Source: CAKSHC01 sp045595395
GTDB lineage: Bacteria; Bacillota; Clostridia; Oscillospirales; UMGS1783
DNA length: 55,482 nt
NCBI GenBank assembly: GCA_045595395.1
Contig: JAZOAH010000023.1
Coordinates: 1 to 55,482, forward strand
Direction of reading: 5' to 3'
Of the stretch, positions 54,453 to 55,482 are shown piece after piece. Every line of letters begins with the position of its first letter. Position 1 is the stretch's first letter. The notes under the pieces are model-generated. The model was not told the DNA's origin and ran no database searches. It saw only the letters and a list, made by a program, of their open reading frames with translations. The position numbers were made by a program, and so were the translations under genes.

Positions 54453-54483
54453 TTGCCCCGCAGTAAACAAAGAAAAGGGGATT
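54453..54483 (+). repeat. 31-base direct repeat, right copy
   Basis: Second copy of the repeat at 52065-52095, same orientation, one mismatch. The two copies bracket the DUF2971 gene and the second Mn catalase, a segment of about 2.36 kb. Confidence 0.85.
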
Positions 54484-54498
54484 ATGAGAGGAATCTAA

Positions 54499-55179
54499 TT
54501 ATTCAGAGAGGTAGTCTAATTCGTTGAGGATATCTAAGAGATACTGATTCTTAAAATGTCCATCCGAATAATAGGTAATTTTCTTGAAAGCATTCGCAGC
54601 GCCAATTGTCATAAGTCCAAGAATTATAATTACGAAGAGCTGCTCAATAACAATGTCTGCACTTTCGCTTCTATATATCAGCGCAGAAACAAATGCACCT
54701 AAAGGAACGCCGACAAGCATATCAAAAACTTTGTTGCTGACAGATTTATAATTTTTACTATGTAAGGAAAGTTGATTTTCACATTCGCTTTTCAAAACTT
54801 CACGCTGTTCCTTTGTGACTATGCCATGTGCTGCCAGGATTGTCTTAATATTTTCGATGTATTTGTCTAAGTTAGCACTTTTTTCATCTAACTCTTTTTT
54901 ACGTTCGGAAGGGTTATACATTTTTCCACCGAAAATCTCGCTAATAACTGCCAGTATGAATGTACAAGCAACCGGTATCAACCAGTAAAGTCGACCCGGG
55001 AAAACTAAAAATAAAGTTACGTACGCTATTAAGCATACGATGATTCCAATCAAAATTAGCCAATAACTAGTCTTAAACAGTCTTTTCATGTCTGCAAAAG
55101 TGCGGTATTTTTTTAGCGGATTGTTTGAGCATTGCTCATAAACATCTCTTCTGACATCCCAATAACGATAAGTAGCCAT
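54499..55179 (-). CDS. Island membrane protein of unknown function
   Basis: 226 residues from the ATG at 55179, preceded by AAGGAGATG. Two hydrophobic hairpins: about residues 37-80 (LILIGIIVCLIAYVTLFLVF and LIPVACTFILAVISEIF) and about 145-195 (VFDMLVGVPLGAFVSALIY, LFVIIILGLMTIGAANAF), separated by a charged, probably coiled segment of about 60 residues. No family is recognised. A 2+2 layout with cytoplasmic ends resembles some effector membrane proteins of defence systems, but that is only a shape resemblance. It has a good promoter and is A/T-rich like the DUF2971 gene. Confidence 0.75.
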   Translation of the reverse strand: MATYRYWDVRRDVYEQCSNNPLKKYRTFADMKRLFKTSYWLILIGIIVCLIAYVTLFLVFPGRLYWLIPVACTFILAVISEIFGGKMYNPSERKKELDEKSANLDKYIENIKTILAAHGIVTKEQREVLKSECENQLSLHSKNYKSVSNKVFDMLVGVPLGAFVSALIYRSESADIVIEQLFVIIILGLMTIGAANAFKKITYYSDGHFKNQYLLDILNELDYLSE

Positions 55180-55216
55180 TTTACATCTCCTTAAGTGCGT
55201 CAAGTTTTGTGTCTTA

Positions 55217-55245
55217 AGTATAGCATAAACAAAGCTAAAAAGCAA
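55217..55245 (-). promoter_or_regulatory. Promoter of the island membrane protein gene
   Basis: On the minus strand TTGCTT (55240-55245), 17 bases, TATACT (55217-55222), extended by TGC before the -10. Confidence 0.75.
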
Positions 55246-55297
55246 TCGACTTATGACGAAAAATGCTGAAATCGCAGTATTTCTCCGCTGAAAACTG

Positions 55298-55326
55298 TTG
55301 CTATTTGGCGCGAGGTGTGGTATAAT
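55298..55326 (+). promoter_or_regulatory. Promoter of the XRE regulator gene
   Basis: TTGCTA (55298-55303), 17 bases, TATAAT (55321-55326) with TG at 55318-55319 (extended -10). Confidence 0.8.
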
Positions 55327-55378
55327 GTGGACTAGTGATAAGATGCACTGACTATAACTACTTATGAGGTGTAATACA

Positions 55379-55482
55379 ATGGCTGCAAGTTATAAGAAAT
55401 TGTTTAAACTTCTGATCGACCGCGATATGAAAAAGAAAGAACTCGCCGAAAAAGCCGGCATCAGCATCGCCACCATCACCAA
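55379..55482 (+). CDS. XRE-type helix-turn-helix regulator (cut by window edge)
   Basis: The first 34 residues are visible from the ATG at 55379, 8 bases after GAGGTG. The opening YKKLFKLLIDRDMKKKELAE leads into the first helices of an XRE/Cro domain (KAGISIATIT). Small regulators with this KLLIDRDMKKKEL start, about 70 residues in all, are in my memory common next to type II restriction-modification genes and on mobile elements of Clostridia. GC content rises again relative to the preceding genes. The rest lies outside the window. Confidence 0.85.
   Translation, partial: MAASYKKLFKLLIDRDMKKKELAEKAGISIATIT

Overview
The window reads as a chromosomal segment of an anaerobic, GC-rich Firmicute of the class Clostridia, most likely a gut Oscillospiraceae/Ruminococcaceae-type organism. 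The signs are the CtsR-McsA-McsB-ClpC operon, an oxygen-sensitive NrdD/NrdG ribonucleotide reductase, small Mn-catalase/CotJC-like proteins, a VanR/VanS-like two-component system, plant-sugar and uronate catabolism, and strong AGGAG ribosome binding sites. Genus-level placement is inference.

Layout. (1) 1-11.9 kb: one long plus-strand branched-chain amino acid operon, ilvB(partial)-ilvN-ilvC-ilvD-[DUF815 ATPase]-ilvA-ridA-leuA-leuC-leuD-leuB, closed by a DnaQ-like exonuclease. (2) 12.0-13.0 kb: tRNA-Val(CAC) on the minus strand and a Mn-catalase-like protein with a 51-residue partner. (3) 13.1-17.3 kb: TraX-like membrane protein, MFS transporter, GH2 glycosidase and a PerR/Fur-type regulator. 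(4) 17.4-19.7 kb: a polar amino acid ABC importer. (5) 19.8-24 kb: half-size ABC exporter, VTT-domain protein, membrane-anchored trigger-factor-like isomerase and a small membrane protein. (6) 23.9-28.4 kb: ctsR-mcsA-mcsB-clpC on the minus strand behind a textbook CtsR operator. (7) 28.4-31.6 kb: small genes, then a VanR/VanS-like pair and a membrane acyltransferase. (8) 31.8-34.9 kb: nrdG-nrdD, the NrdD carrying a fused glutaredoxin-like tail. (9) 35-41.5 kb: GHL6-like glycosidase, ABC exporter pair and a LacZ-type GH2 enzyme. (10) 41.56-42.07 kb: a gene-free block of stacked palindromes. (11) 42.1-47.9 kb: a minus-strand hexuronate operon (uxaC, SDR mannonate oxidoreductase, TIM-barrel protein, Gfo/Idh oxidoreductase, KDPG aldolase, KDG kinase) with a divergent AraC regulator. 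(12) 48.8-51.7 kb: a second AraC regulator divergent from a Gfo/Idh oxidoreductase and an unrecognised TIM-barrel-like protein. (13) 51.78 kb to the end: an AT-richer accessory island that starts at a truncated tRNA-Pro 3' half and holds a DUF2971 protein, a second Mn catalase, a membrane protein of unknown function and the start of an XRE regulator.

How the genes work together. The first 11 kb make isoleucine, valine and leucine, with RidA next to the threonine deaminase whose reactive enamine it removes. The 42-48 kb operon takes glucuronate/galacturonate to pyruvate plus glyceraldehyde 3-phosphate, but no classical mannonate dehydratase is present. Glycosidases with an MFS carrier, two Gfo/Idh enzymes and two AraC regulators point to foraging on plant or host glycans. 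The most interesting parts are the tRNA-flanked island at the right edge, the two matching VanR-type operators at 29.06 and 30.73 kb, the palindromic repeat block, and the non-standard enzymes inside the uronate operon. All assignments come from reading the sequence and remembered family features; no database search was possible.
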